From contig DHWH01000024.1 in the NCBI GenBank assembly GCA_002413065.1, positions 8,515 through 36,054 on the forward strand: a stretch of DNA of 27,540 nucleotides, given 5' to 3'. This stretch comes from Patescibacteria group bacterium UBA5187. GTDB taxonomy: Bacteria; Patescibacteriota; Minisyncoccia; Phycocordibacterales; PALSA-1337. This document shows positions 14,686 to 21,648 of this stretch, one piece after another. The stretch's first letter is position 1. Each line of letters opens with the position of its first letter. The position numbers and the translations under genes were made by a program. A model generated the notes under the pieces. The model had not been told where the DNA came from. It saw nothing but the letters and a program-made list of their open reading frames with translations, and did not search any database.

Positions 14686-17010
14686 ATGCCCAAAAAGAAA
14701 AAAGCCGCTACTGGAAGCGCGGTCAAGGCTCCTTCCATTCCTACGGTTACAAAAAGAGACGGCCGCATCGTGCCATTTGATTTAGAAAAGATAGTCAATG
14801 CTATTTCGAAAGGCATGAATACCGTCCACGAGGGATCAATGGATGAGGCTCGTATGGTAGCCGGACAAGTTTTTGCCGAATTGGTGCGTATCAAAAAGAA
14901 GTTCTCCAACTTTGTACCGACGGTTGAGGGTATGCAAGATATTGTTGAGGCGGAACTGATGCGTTCTGACTACGTAAAGACTGCCAAACACTACGTGCTC
15001 TATCGTGAAGAGCGCGCCAAGATTCGCGCCAAAGGTTTCGAGGTTCCAGAACGCGTACGCCAGCTTGCGACAGACTCCAAAAAATATTTCCGCAATGCGT
15101 TGGGTGAATTCGTCTACTACCGTTCATACTCCCGCTGGATCGACAAGGAAAATCGCCGTGAGACATGGATAGAAACAGTCGACCGTTATATCGGCTTCAT
15201 GAAAGAAAATCTCGGCAACAAGCTCAAGGATGCCGAGTACAAAGAAGTCCGCGAAGCCATTCTCAATCAGCAGGCGATGCCATCCATGCGCCTCCTCCAG
15301 TTTGCAGGCAACGCCGCTCGCACGACAAATGTTTGTGCATATAACTGTTCGTACATCGCCCCGGAATCATTCCAGGATTTGGCAGAGATCATGTACGTCT
15401 CGATGTGCGGTACCGGAGCAGGTTATTCCGTCGAAAGCGCCAATGTTCAGAAATTCCCCCAGATTGTTGTGCAGACAGGGGAGAAACTTCCTACGCATGT
15501 CATCAGTGATAATAAAGAAGGGTGGGCGGACAGCATGGTCATCGGCATGAAGGCGTGGGCTTCAGGAAAAGATATAGATTTTGATTACTCGTTGATCAGG
15601 CCGGAGGGCACTCGTTTGAAAACTATGGGCGGCAAGGCATCCGGTCCTGCTCCTCTCCAGCGCCTTCTTGCATTCGTCCGCCAAGTCATGCTCACAAGGC
15701 AAGGAAGACGCATGCGTCCATTGGATTTGCATGACATCATCTGCATGATCGGCGACTGCGTGGTTGCCGGAGGCGTACGCCGCAGTGCAATGATCTCTTT
15801 GTCCGATCTCGATGACAATGAGATTCGCGATGCAAAGAAGGGTGCTTTCTACATGACGCATCCGCATCGCATGCTGGCCAACAACTCGGCCGTATACATC
15901 AGCAAGCCTTCGAATGAAGAATTTTTGAAAGAATGGATGGCTCTTATCGAAAGCAGATCGGGAGAACGCGGAATATTCAATCGCGGTTCGCTAGCCAAGA
16001 CTCTTCCGGAGCGCCGCATCAAAGCTTTGAAAGAATACAAAGGATATTTCGACGCCAACGGAGAGCATATCATCGGTTCCATCGGCACCAATCCTTGCGG
16101 AGAAATCATTTTGCAATCAAAACAGTTCTGCAATCTTTCCGAGGTAGTCTGCCGTTCCGAGGATACGGAGAAAACCCTCTTGAAAAAGATCCGCGTTGCG
16201 ACAATTCTAGGCACATACCAGTCTTCGTTGACTTATTTCCCATATCTCTCGAAAGAATGGAAAGAGCATTGTGACCGCGAGCGTCTGCTCGGCGTCTCTG
16301 TGACCGGACAATGGGATTCATTGGTCGCGCGCAAGCCGGAAGTTTTGAACAAGCTCAAGCTTGAGGCCATCAAGGTTAACAAGGAATTTGCAAAGCGTTT
16401 CGGCATCAATGAATCCACATGCATTACCTGCGTCAAACCTTCCGGAACACTTTCGCAGACAGTTGACTGTTCATCCGGCATGCATCCTCGTCATTCCAAA
16501 TATTACATCAGACGCATCCGCATATCAGCGACAGATTCATTGTTCAAGATGCTCAAGGACCAAGGAGTTCCATTCCATCCTGAAGTTGGACAAACCGCCG
16601 AGAACGCGACCACCTTTGTGTTGGAATTTCCGGTCAAAGCACCCGCAGGATCCATTTTCAAAAATGATATCACGGCGATACAACAGCTCGAACATTGGAA
16701 AATGGTCAAGGTAAATTACACTGAACACAATCCATCAGTGACGGTTTCTGTAGGAAATAATGAGTGGATCGCGGTTGCTAACTGGGTCTATGAAAATTGG
16801 GATATAGTCGGAGGTCTTTCATTCCTGCCTCGCGAGGACCATGTTTACAAGTTGGCACCATACGAGACAATTGATGAGAAGACATTCAAGGAACTTGCCA
16901 AACGCATGGAACACGTAGACTACTCGAAGATCATCACCTATGAAAAGCAGAATGAGACGGATCTCAAGAAAGAGTTGGCCTGCGTAGCGGGAGTCTGTGA
17001 GATTGTGTAA
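14686..17010 (+). CDS. nrdJ: Adenosylcobalamin-dependent (class II) ribonucleotide reductase
   Basis: Reduces ribonucleotides to deoxyribonucleotides for DNA synthesis, using B12 to make the thiyl radical and so not needing oxygen. The 774-aa product begins with an ATP-cone (~residues 20-115, VTKRDGRIVPFDLEKIVNAIS), the allosteric nucleotide site. The catalytic barrel follows: NVCAYNCSY (~216-222), CGTGAGYSVE, SIGTNPCGEI with the radical Cys near 471, FCNLSEVV, and KPSGTLSQTVDCSSGMHPRHS. C766 and C771 in ACVAGVCEIV form the C-terminal redox pair. Size and layout match the monomeric B12 enzymes. ATG 14686 is chosen because the frame opening at 14650 lies within the leader hairpin. CPR cells often lack B12 synthesis, so uptake is presumably needed (inference). 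Confidence 0.95.
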   Translation: MPKKKKAATGSAVKAPSIPTVTKRDGRIVPFDLEKIVNAISKGMNTVHEGSMDEARMVAGQVFAELVRIKKKFSNFVPTVEGMQDIVEAELMRSDYVKTAKHYVLYREERAKIRAKGFEVPERVRQLATDSKKYFRNALGEFVYYRSYSRWIDKENRRETWIETVDRYIGFMKENLGNKLKDAEYKEVREAILNQQAMPSMRLLQFAGNAARTTNVCAYNCSYIAPESFQDLAEIMYVSMCGTGAGYSVESANVQKFPQIVVQTGEKLPTHVISDNKEGWADSMVIGMKAWASGKDIDFDYSLIRPEGTRLKTMGGKASGPAPLQRLLAFVRQVMLTRQGRRMRPLDLHDIICMIGDCVVAGGVRRSAMISLSDLDDNEIRDAKKGAFYMTHPHRMLANNSAVYISKPSNEEFLKEWMALIESRSGERGIFNRGSLAKTLPERRIKALKEYKGYFDANGEHIIGSIGTNPCGEIILQSKQFCNLSEVVCRSEDTEKTLLKKIRVATILGTYQSSLTYFPYLSKEWKEHCDRERLLGVSVTGQWDSLVARKPEVLNKLKLEAIKVNKEFAKRFGINESTCITCVKPSGTLSQTVDCSSGMHPRHSKYYIRRIRISATDSLFKMLKDQGVPFHPEVGQTAENATTFVLEFPVKAPAGSIFKNDITAIQQLEHWKMVKVNYTEHNPSVTVSVGNNEWIAVANWVYENWDIVGGLSFLPREDHVYKLAPYETIDEKTFKELAKRMEHVDYSKIITYEKQNETDLKKELACVAGVCEIV

Positions 17011-17070
17011 GGTTCGGGGGCATTCATGTGTTATAAGAGCAGTGACCCTCTGCTCCTGATGTGTGTGTTG

Positions 17071-17099
17071 GAGAAATGACGGATTTTCCGTCATTTCTC
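17071..17099. terminator. 13-bp perfect hairpin after nrdJ
   Basis: GAGAAATGACGGA (17071-17083) pairs with TCCGTCATTTCTC (17087-17099) around a TTT centre. It begins 60 bases after the nrdJ stop. No T-run follows, so it may be an atypical terminator, an RNA 3'-end stabiliser or a protein site. A weaker hairpin, GAGCAG/CTGCTC (17037-17055), lies between. Confidence 0.55.
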
Positions 17100-17132
17100 G
17101 TAGGTGGAGGGGAGGACACTTTGGAATTTTGA

Positions 17133-17138
17133 TATAAT
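17133..17138 (+). promoter_or_regulatory. Leaderless -10 box of the kinase-like gene
   Basis: A perfect TATAAT ends 6 bases before the ATG at 17145, so the mRNA should start at the start codon. No -35 box is recognisable. Confidence 0.65.
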
Positions 17139-17144
17139 AAATAC

Positions 17145-17663
17145 ATGAAAAGAAATATATCATTGATTGGAATGGCTGGTGTCGGAAAAAGTTTTACGTC
17201 TAAAGTATTGGCAGATGAATTAAATTATGAATATATTTCTGTAGATGAACTCATTACCAAGGAGGCTGCAAAAATTAATGTTGATAAAAATCTACTATCA
17301 GATACTGCATTTATGGAGTTGGAAGAAGCAGTCATAGTTTCCTTAGAAAATAAAAGCAATATGGTAATAGATACGGGCGGCAGCGTTGTCTATTCATTAA
17401 AGGCGATGCAGGTTTTAGACAGGATTTCATTTATCATCTATCTTCATGATTCTCTGGAGAATATCAAAAAACGTTTTGATGCTCGAGGAGAGCCACATTT
17501 AATAGGAATGACCGAGGGAATGACTTTTGCAAAACTTTTGGCGCAGCGTGAAAAATTATATGATACATATGCTCATCTTCAAATTGGTGTTTCTCAGCAC
17601 AAGGAAGGTCTTGCGTCAAAGATATTGAGTGAATACAAAAAGCTGGAGCAGCAGAAGTTTTAA
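17145..17663 (+). CDS. Shikimate-kinase-like P-loop kinase
   Basis: A 172-aa single-domain NMP-kinase-fold protein. Walker A is G9-M-A-G-V-G-K-S16. An Asp near 34 (SVDELI) takes the place of the shikimate-binding DxxI. DTGGSVVYS corresponds to the GGG motif with the third Gly changed to Ser. DARGEPHLIG resembles the lid, and LAQREKLYDTYAHLQI matches the RxxLYxxxA C-terminal motif. Shikimate kinase phosphorylates shikimate in aromatic synthesis, but no other pathway gene is nearby and such pathways are usually missing in these genomes. The real substrate may differ. Codon use is clearly more A/T-rich than in nrdJ or lepA, suggesting separate acquisition. Confidence 0.7.
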   Translation: MKRNISLIGMAGVGKSFTSKVLADELNYEYISVDELITKEAAKINVDKNLLSDTAFMELEEAVIVSLENKSNMVIDTGGSVVYSLKAMQVLDRISFIIYLHDSLENIKKRFDARGEPHLIGMTEGMTFAKLLAQREKLYDTYAHLQIGVSQHKEGLASKILSEYKKLEQQKF

Positions 17664-17685
17664 TACATGTCCCATGAATAAAAAT

Positions 17686-17709
17686 ACCGCTCCGAAAGGG
17701 GGCGGTTTT
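17686..17709. terminator. Terminator between convergent genes
   Basis: ACCGCTCC (17686-17693) pairs with GGGGCGGT (17699-17706, one G-T pair), loop GAAAG, followed by TTTT. It lies 22 bases after the kinase-like gene and 8 bases before the stop of the minus-strand mini-gene. The A-run on the left could let it work in both directions. Confidence 0.75.
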
Positions 17710-17716
17710 GAGGTGT

Positions 17717-17893
17717 TTATTTTTGCAGCAGAGCTATGGAAAGCACGGTCATGCCAAAGATCAAAAGGAGAATCAGACTAACCAGTGTTAATTTCCTATA
17801 TTGATATTGCTTCACAAATAGGAAATAGCCCATGAGCAGGAGTGCCGAGATACCGGTAATCCCGGCACCTAAAGTAGCAGGATTAACATTCAT
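17717..17893 (-). CDS. Small two-helix membrane protein, 58 aa, unknown function
   Basis: Read directly from the minus strand: MNVNPATLGAGITGISALLL, then MGYFLFVKQYQYRKLTLVSL, then ILLLIFGMTVLSIALLQK and TAA. Two hydrophobic helices (~residues 8-27 and 38-56) flank a short basic loop (KQYQYRK), giving a hairpin membrane protein with both ends probably outside. The start ATG lies 25 bases downstream of the next minus-strand frame, so the two may form an operon. No homolog is recognised. Intact hydrophobic patterning and a terminator just after the stop favour a real gene. Confidence 0.65.
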   Translation of the reverse strand: MNVNPATLGAGITGISALLLMGYFLFVKQYQYRKLTLVSLILLLIFGMTVLSIALLQK

Positions 17894-17918
17894 AGTAATT
17901 TTCTTAAATCGAATTCCG

Positions 17919-18245
17919 TTATCGTGCAGAACTTTCCTTGGGAAAAATCTTACCCCAATTGTAATTCGGCGATCTCTGCACAGTAATGCAGTTTTTCGCT
18001 TCTTTTACCCGGATGATTCCCGGAATTGATTTGAGAGTGATGATCGCCATCGGCGGCGCCACACCTTTTGGCGAGCAGTGATGGATTTCCATTTCCAGAC
18101 TCGTCCAATCCGCGACCAACTCGGCCTGAACAAGCTGATGTTGCATCCAGTGTGGGATGTACATCCGATGTTGCAGATTGTAGATGGTGTACATGGATCC
18201 GAACATTGTAAGGCTTAAGTCGACACAAAGTATTAAATTTTTCAT
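17919..18245 (-). CDS. Hypothetical exported protein, 108 aa or less
   Basis: An unrecognised frame. From ATG 18245 it reads MKNLILCVDLSLTMFGSMYT, a plausible signal peptide or anchor, followed by a polar domain with EMEIHHCSPKGVAPPMAIITL and IIRVKEAKNCITVQRSPNYNWG. Two Cys in the mature part could pair. AGAAGGA lies ~10 bases before this ATG, one of the few Shine-Dalgarno-like sequences in the window. The frame extends upstream to 18296, but 18245 is better placed. It is followed after 25 bases by the two-helix mini-gene on the same strand. A real gene seems more likely than not, but coding evidence is thin. Confidence 0.45.
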   Translation of the reverse strand: MKNLILCVDLSLTMFGSMYTIYNLQHRMYIPHWMQHQLVQAELVADWTSLEMEIHHCSPKGVAPPMAIITLKSIPGIIRVKEAKNCITVQRSPNYNWGKIFPKESSAR

Positions 18246-18333
18246 TGTAAGGGATTCCTTCTGACAGAAGCCTAGCATTGTCTTCTGAATAGTCAATGTA
18301 ACGTATTTGACAGCAGGATCTACCGATGGTAGT

Positions 18334-18365
18334 TTCCTTATGTACTTGAACTATACAATAAGGAA
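18334..18365 (+). promoter_or_regulatory. Hairpin overlapping a Shine-Dalgarno-like sequence
   Basis: TTCCTTAT-GTA (18334-18344) pairs with TAC-A-ATAAGGAA (18354-18365) with one bulged base and a CTTGAACTA loop. The 3' arm contains AAGGAA, part of the AGGAAG that lies just before ATG 18370. Folding would hide this site. Confidence 0.45.
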
Positions 18366-18369
18366 GTAA

Positions 18370-18762
18370 ATGAAATTACCAAAAACACCAGACTGGGTGC
18401 CGGATTATGTTTTAGGCGGCAAAATCCGATCTTCAGATGCCATCTTCGCTTCCGTTGAAAGGTTAATGGAATCAGGAATGGTTATACATCTTGGCAACGT
18501 AGCAGGTGGTGTGCAGACAGTTGTGACGAGAATAAAAACCATTCATGTCCTTGCCGGGATCGTCCAGTTCATGTTATTTTTTTCTAATCTCATTCACGTG
18601 TATATGCGCGTTGCAGAGCTGACTTGTAGGTACAGGCAGCTTTTTTATTTGAAATATGATTTGTCAACTGAATCAAAATATTGTATATTACGTAAGTCCT
18701 ACCAGACAACTGCGCCGCGCCAATTTGGCTCAGGTTTGAAGATGGCCTTGCAAGATCCTTGA
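18370..18762 (+). CDS. Doubtful ORF of 130 codons, overlaps the RNase P RNA gene
   Basis: It begins MKLPKTPDWVPDYVLGGKIR and has a hydrophobic stretch (IHVLAGIVQFMLFFSNLIHVYM, ~residues 58-79); no family is recognised. In favour: AGGAAG four bases before the ATG and an upstream hairpin. Against: the last ~22 codons lie inside the RNase P RNA gene, the rnpB promoter is in the reading frame, and the C-terminal third has no protein-like pattern. A shorter ancestral gene that has lost its stop or shifted frame near the hydrophobic segment would explain this; so would chance. Confidence 0.25.
   Translation: MKLPKTPDWVPDYVLGGKIRSSDAIFASVERLMESGMVIHLGNVAGGVQTVVTRIKTIHVLAGIVQFMLFFSNLIHVYMRVAELTCRYRQLFYLKYDLSTESKYCILRKSYQTTAPRQFGSGLKMALQDP
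18661..18689 (+). promoter_or_regulatory. Promoter of rnpB
   Basis: TTGTCA (18661-18666), a 17-base spacer and TATATT (18684-18689). The predicted start, seven bases on, is 18696, the first base of the P1 helix of the RNase P RNA. This independent agreement supports both calls. Confidence 0.75.
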
Positions 18763-19150
18763 ATACAAGGCGCATCAAGTAAACATGTGTCGAAATGGCG
18801 CGGTGAGGAAAGTCCGAACACCGGCGTTGCGCAAGCGGCGAGAGCAGGGTAGCGGGTAACGCCCGTCAGGGTAACACCCAGAGGTGCGAACAGAGACGTG
18901 CAGACTGGAAACGGTTTGCAGGTCCGTCGCTCCGTCGCGAGACGGAAGGCGGATCAGTCCATATGGCAACATGTGGGGTGCAACGGCAAAATCCTTACCT
19001 CGGTGCAAGGTCGCGCCCCGCCCATTGAGCAAATGAAGAAATAAAAAATTCGTTTGTTGAATGGGCGGGGAGAACCGCTCGAGTCATACAGCAATGTATG
19101 ACCTAGATATATGGTTGTTAAAACAGAATTCGGCTTATGGTATGGCAATA
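18696..19150 (+). ncRNA. rnpB: RNase P RNA (type A-like), catalytic subunit of tRNA 5'-processing
   Basis: This RNA cuts the 5' leader from pre-tRNAs. Universal elements: GAGGAAAGTCCG (18805-18816) and ACAGAATTCGGCTTA (19123-19137), whose AGTCCGAA/TTCGGCT parts form P4. P1 is GTCCTACC (18696-18703) with GGTATGGC (19139-19146), one mismatch and one wobble. P2 is GACAACT (18705-18711) with GGTTGTT (19113-19119). P3 starts CCGCGCCA (18715-18722) and closes TGGCGCGG (18796-18803), enclosing an unusually long arm. CCCCGCCCATT/AATGGGCGGGG forms a P16-like helix. GTCATACA-GCAA-TGTATGAC is a GNRA-capped P18-like hairpin followed by the conserved CCTAGAT. The 5' end is set by promoter and P1; the 3' end is approximate, just before the terminator. 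Confidence 0.95.
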
Positions 19151-19152
19151 TG

Positions 19153-19180
19153 AAAACACCCCGTTACATCGGGGTGTTTT
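19153..19180 (+). terminator. Terminator of rnpB
   Basis: AAAACACCCCG (19153-19163) and CGGGGTGTTTT (19170-19180) form a perfect 11-bp stem with loop TTACAT and a T-run in the 3' arm. It begins within a few bases of the RNase P RNA 3' end. Confidence 0.92.
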
Positions 19181-19182
19181 CT

Positions 19183-19211
19183 TTGTAGTTCCTGCATGTT
19201 TTTGATATACT
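19183..19211 (+). promoter_or_regulatory. Probable promoter of the O-antigen-ligase-like gene
   Basis: TTGTAG (19183-19188), 17 bases, TATACT (19206-19211). The predicted start near 19218 leaves a leader of ~13 bases to ATG 19231 or ~37 to ATG 19255. It directly follows the rnpB terminator. Confidence 0.5.
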
Positions 19212-19230
19212 TTATGACGTTATACGCTTG

Positions 19231-21636
19231 ATGGTTACTATCCAATCTACCCATATGAATCCAAATTCTTCAGCAGCACTCTCCCCACAGACTTCACAGA
19301 ACAGACTCGAATCAGCAGCTTATTATATATTTTTAATTACTCTTGTTTTGGCTCCAGTGGCATTCTGGCCGTCGCCGTATATCGCGCTCGATCTTGTAAA
19401 AACTATCGTAATAGCGGTCGGCACTCTCGCCGCAGCGATTCTATTTGGCTGCGTGGCTCTCAAAGAACGCGTCATCGCATTGCCTCCTAAAAAAATAGTA
19501 TGGACAGCCTTGCTTATCGTTGTTTCGCTCGTACTTTCCTCACTGGCAAGCATTCACATAAGCAAATCGCTTTTTGGCCAGGGATTTGAAATTGGAACGG
19601 CCAGTTTCATTATACTTATGTTTGTTTCGGCGCTGATCGCATTCACGCTCGTATATCGCCGGACTGAACGCGCCGTCATTTTCTATGTCGGAATGGTCGC
19701 CGCATATCTCATTACATATGTCTTTCAGCTGCTTCGCCTCGTTTTTGGAACCGGTTTTGCGTCGTTCTCGATATTGAACTCCGTAACTTCAACGGTTCTC
19801 GGAGGGTGGTATGATCTCGCCATATATTCAGCCGTCGTCGCCGTGATTTCGCTTTCGGCATTGATGTTTTTGAAATTGTCACGACGAATGAAAATAGCAC
19901 ATTGGGTTTTGACTGCCATTGCAGCCATCGCCATGTATATAGTAAATGATGTTCGCGTATGGGAAGGCCTAGTCCTCGTATTTCTCGGACTCTCAATATA
20001 TTGCTTCTGCAGTAAATTATTCGTGCGCCGTATTTCCTGGATTCCGCTCAGCGCTCTTATAGTTGCCGCAGTCTTCACATATTTTGGCACCTCGTTGTCC
20101 CGTCCTGTTGTTGAAAAGCTGCACGTGAATTATTCTGAACTTTCTTTGCCTTGGCAAATGACCCTGGATGTTACCGGAGGCGCCATCAAGAATTATCCAT
20201 TATTCGGCGTCGGTCCGAATCATTTTGCCCAGGCATTTCTAACATATAAGCCTGCAGGCATCAATACGACCAGCGCATGGGGAGTTGAATTCGCCAATGG
20301 GTTCGGACTTATCCCAACTTTCATCGCCACGCAGGGCATAGTAGGGAGTATTCTGTGGATATTATTCTTTATATTTTTTGCATTAGTGGGGACTCACGTC
20401 CTGCGTTCGTTGCCGGAAGATCCATCCTCACGCTTCATTATTATTTCTTCCTTTATGTCTTCGGTATTTCTCTGGATCCTGCTTATTATAGAGGTGCCAT
20501 CACATACGCTGATATTGTATAGCTTCGTACTGACGGGAATATTCTTCGCGACTATCGCGGCCAATCGAATCTCGTCTGCAGCTCAGGCCTACACTCTCGC
20601 ACCTGTTTCCGGAACAAAATTCCATAAGGCTATGCCGATACTTATTTCAGTCTGTATTGTTATTGTTGCGTTCTGGGGTCTTATTCATGTAAAGAAAACC
20701 GTCGCCATGGGGTATTTCGGCGCAGGCGTAAAACAGCTTACAGTTGCAAGCAATCCAGCGCTCGCTGATATCTATTTCAAAAAGGCACTCAGCTTTGATT
20801 CTTCCGACATATCCTGGCAGGGACGCGCTGAGGCCGCATTGGCTGAAGCCAATCGCCTGACCCGGACAGTGACCGGTACGAGCACGGCTTCGACATCGCA
20901 GACGATTCTCGCTCAGATATCGGCAACCATCAGCAATGGGGTAACCTATGCGGATAATGCGATCGCGTATGATCCTACAAATTACTACAGTTATATTTCC
21001 AAAGCCCGCATATCGGAATTGGCCGCAAATCTGCACGTAGACAAAGCATATGACAGTACGGTCAGTGCATATGCCAAGGCTATCGCCCTCAATCCGCAAA
21101 ATCCCTCGACGTATCTTTCTTCGGCACGCTTCCAAGCTTCCCAGAATAAGCTCGACGATGCTCTGAAGACGATCGGTACGGCGCTTCAGGTAAAAAATAA
21201 TTATTTGGAGGCGGTATTCCTGCTGTCACAGATATATGCAAGCAAGGGAGATCTCGCGAATGCCACGATCGCCGCGCAAGTCGCCACACAGCTCAATCCT
21301 AAAAACCCGCTCTTGTATTTCCAGTTAGGCTTGCTGAATTACAATAACAAGAATTTTGAGGCTTCACGCGAGGCATTTGCCGCTGCGGTCAATCTGCAGT
21401 CGGATTATTCGAATGCCAAATATTTCCTGGGACTTTCGTACGCACGCCTCAACAAGATGTCTGATGCGATCACGCAGTTCCAGGAACTTGCCACGAGCAA
21501 TCCGGACAATCAGGAAGTTGCCACTATCCTCGCCAACCTCAAATCGGGCAAATCGATCTTTACGGACGCCAAGACTTCTTTGACATCCAGTCCTGAAAAG
21601 AGATCATCATTGCCTATCAAAGAACAGAAACGCTAA
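19231..21636 (+). CDS. O-antigen ligase/polymerase-like membrane protein with C-terminal TPR domain
   Basis: An 801-aa protein in two parts. Residues ~25-490 contain about 11-12 transmembrane helices. The large extracytoplasmic loop holds GGAIKNYPLFGVGPNHFAQAFLTYKPAG (~residues 310-338), the Wzy_C/O-antigen-ligase region found in enzymes that join or polymerise surface glycans (WaaL, PglL-type). Residues ~500-785 lie outside the last helix and form tetratricopeptide-type repeats, e.g. YSYISKARISELAANLHVDKAYDSTVSAYAKAIALNP, then NNYLEAVFLLSQIYASKGDLANATIAAQ and SNAKYFLGLSYARLNKMSDAITQFQEL, probably binding a partner. ATG 19255 (MNPNSSAAL) is an alternative start; the preceding TTG 19228 is unlikely. 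It ends 12 bases before murJ, suggesting a shared transcript and an envelope role. Confidence 0.85.
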   Translation: MVTIQSTHMNPNSSAALSPQTSQNRLESAAYYIFLITLVLAPVAFWPSPYIALDLVKTIVIAVGTLAAAILFGCVALKERVIALPPKKIVWTALLIVVSLVLSSLASIHISKSLFGQGFEIGTASFIILMFVSALIAFTLVYRRTERAVIFYVGMVAAYLITYVFQLLRLVFGTGFASFSILNSVTSTVLGGWYDLAIYSAVVAVISLSALMFLKLSRRMKIAHWVLTAIAAIAMYIVNDVRVWEGLVLVFLGLSIYCFCSKLFVRRISWIPLSALIVAAVFTYFGTSLSRPVVEKLHVNYSELSLPWQMTLDVTGGAIKNYPLFGVGPNHFAQAFLTYKPAGINTTSAWGVEFANGFGLIPTFIATQGIVGSILWILFFIFFALVGTHVLRSLPEDPSSRFIIISSFMSSVFLWILLIIEVPSHTLILYSFVLTGIFFATIAANRISSAAQAYTLAPVSGTKFHKAMPILISVCIVIVAFWGLIHVKKTVAMGYFGAGVKQLTVASNPALADIYFKKALSFDSSDISWQGRAEAALAEANRLTRTVTGTSTASTSQTILAQISATISNGVTYADNAIAYDPTNYYSYISKARISELAANLHVDKAYDSTVSAYAKAIALNPQNPSTYLSSARFQASQNKLDDALKTIGTALQVKNNYLEAVFLLSQIYASKGDLANATIAAQVATQLNPKNPLLYFQLGLLNYNNKNFEASREAFAAAVNLQSDYSNAKYFLGLSYARLNKMSDAITQFQELATSNPDNQEVATILANLKSGKSIFTDAKTSLTSSPEKRSSLPIKEQKR

Positions 21637-21648
21637 TGCTCCAAGTTA

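Noticed and set aside
18772..19150. Shorter RNase P RNA starting at the GCGCAT/ATGGCGC hairpin
   Set aside because: That version leaves P1 and P2 without partners. Starting at 18696 supplies both helices, a perfect outer P3 stem and a matching promoter.
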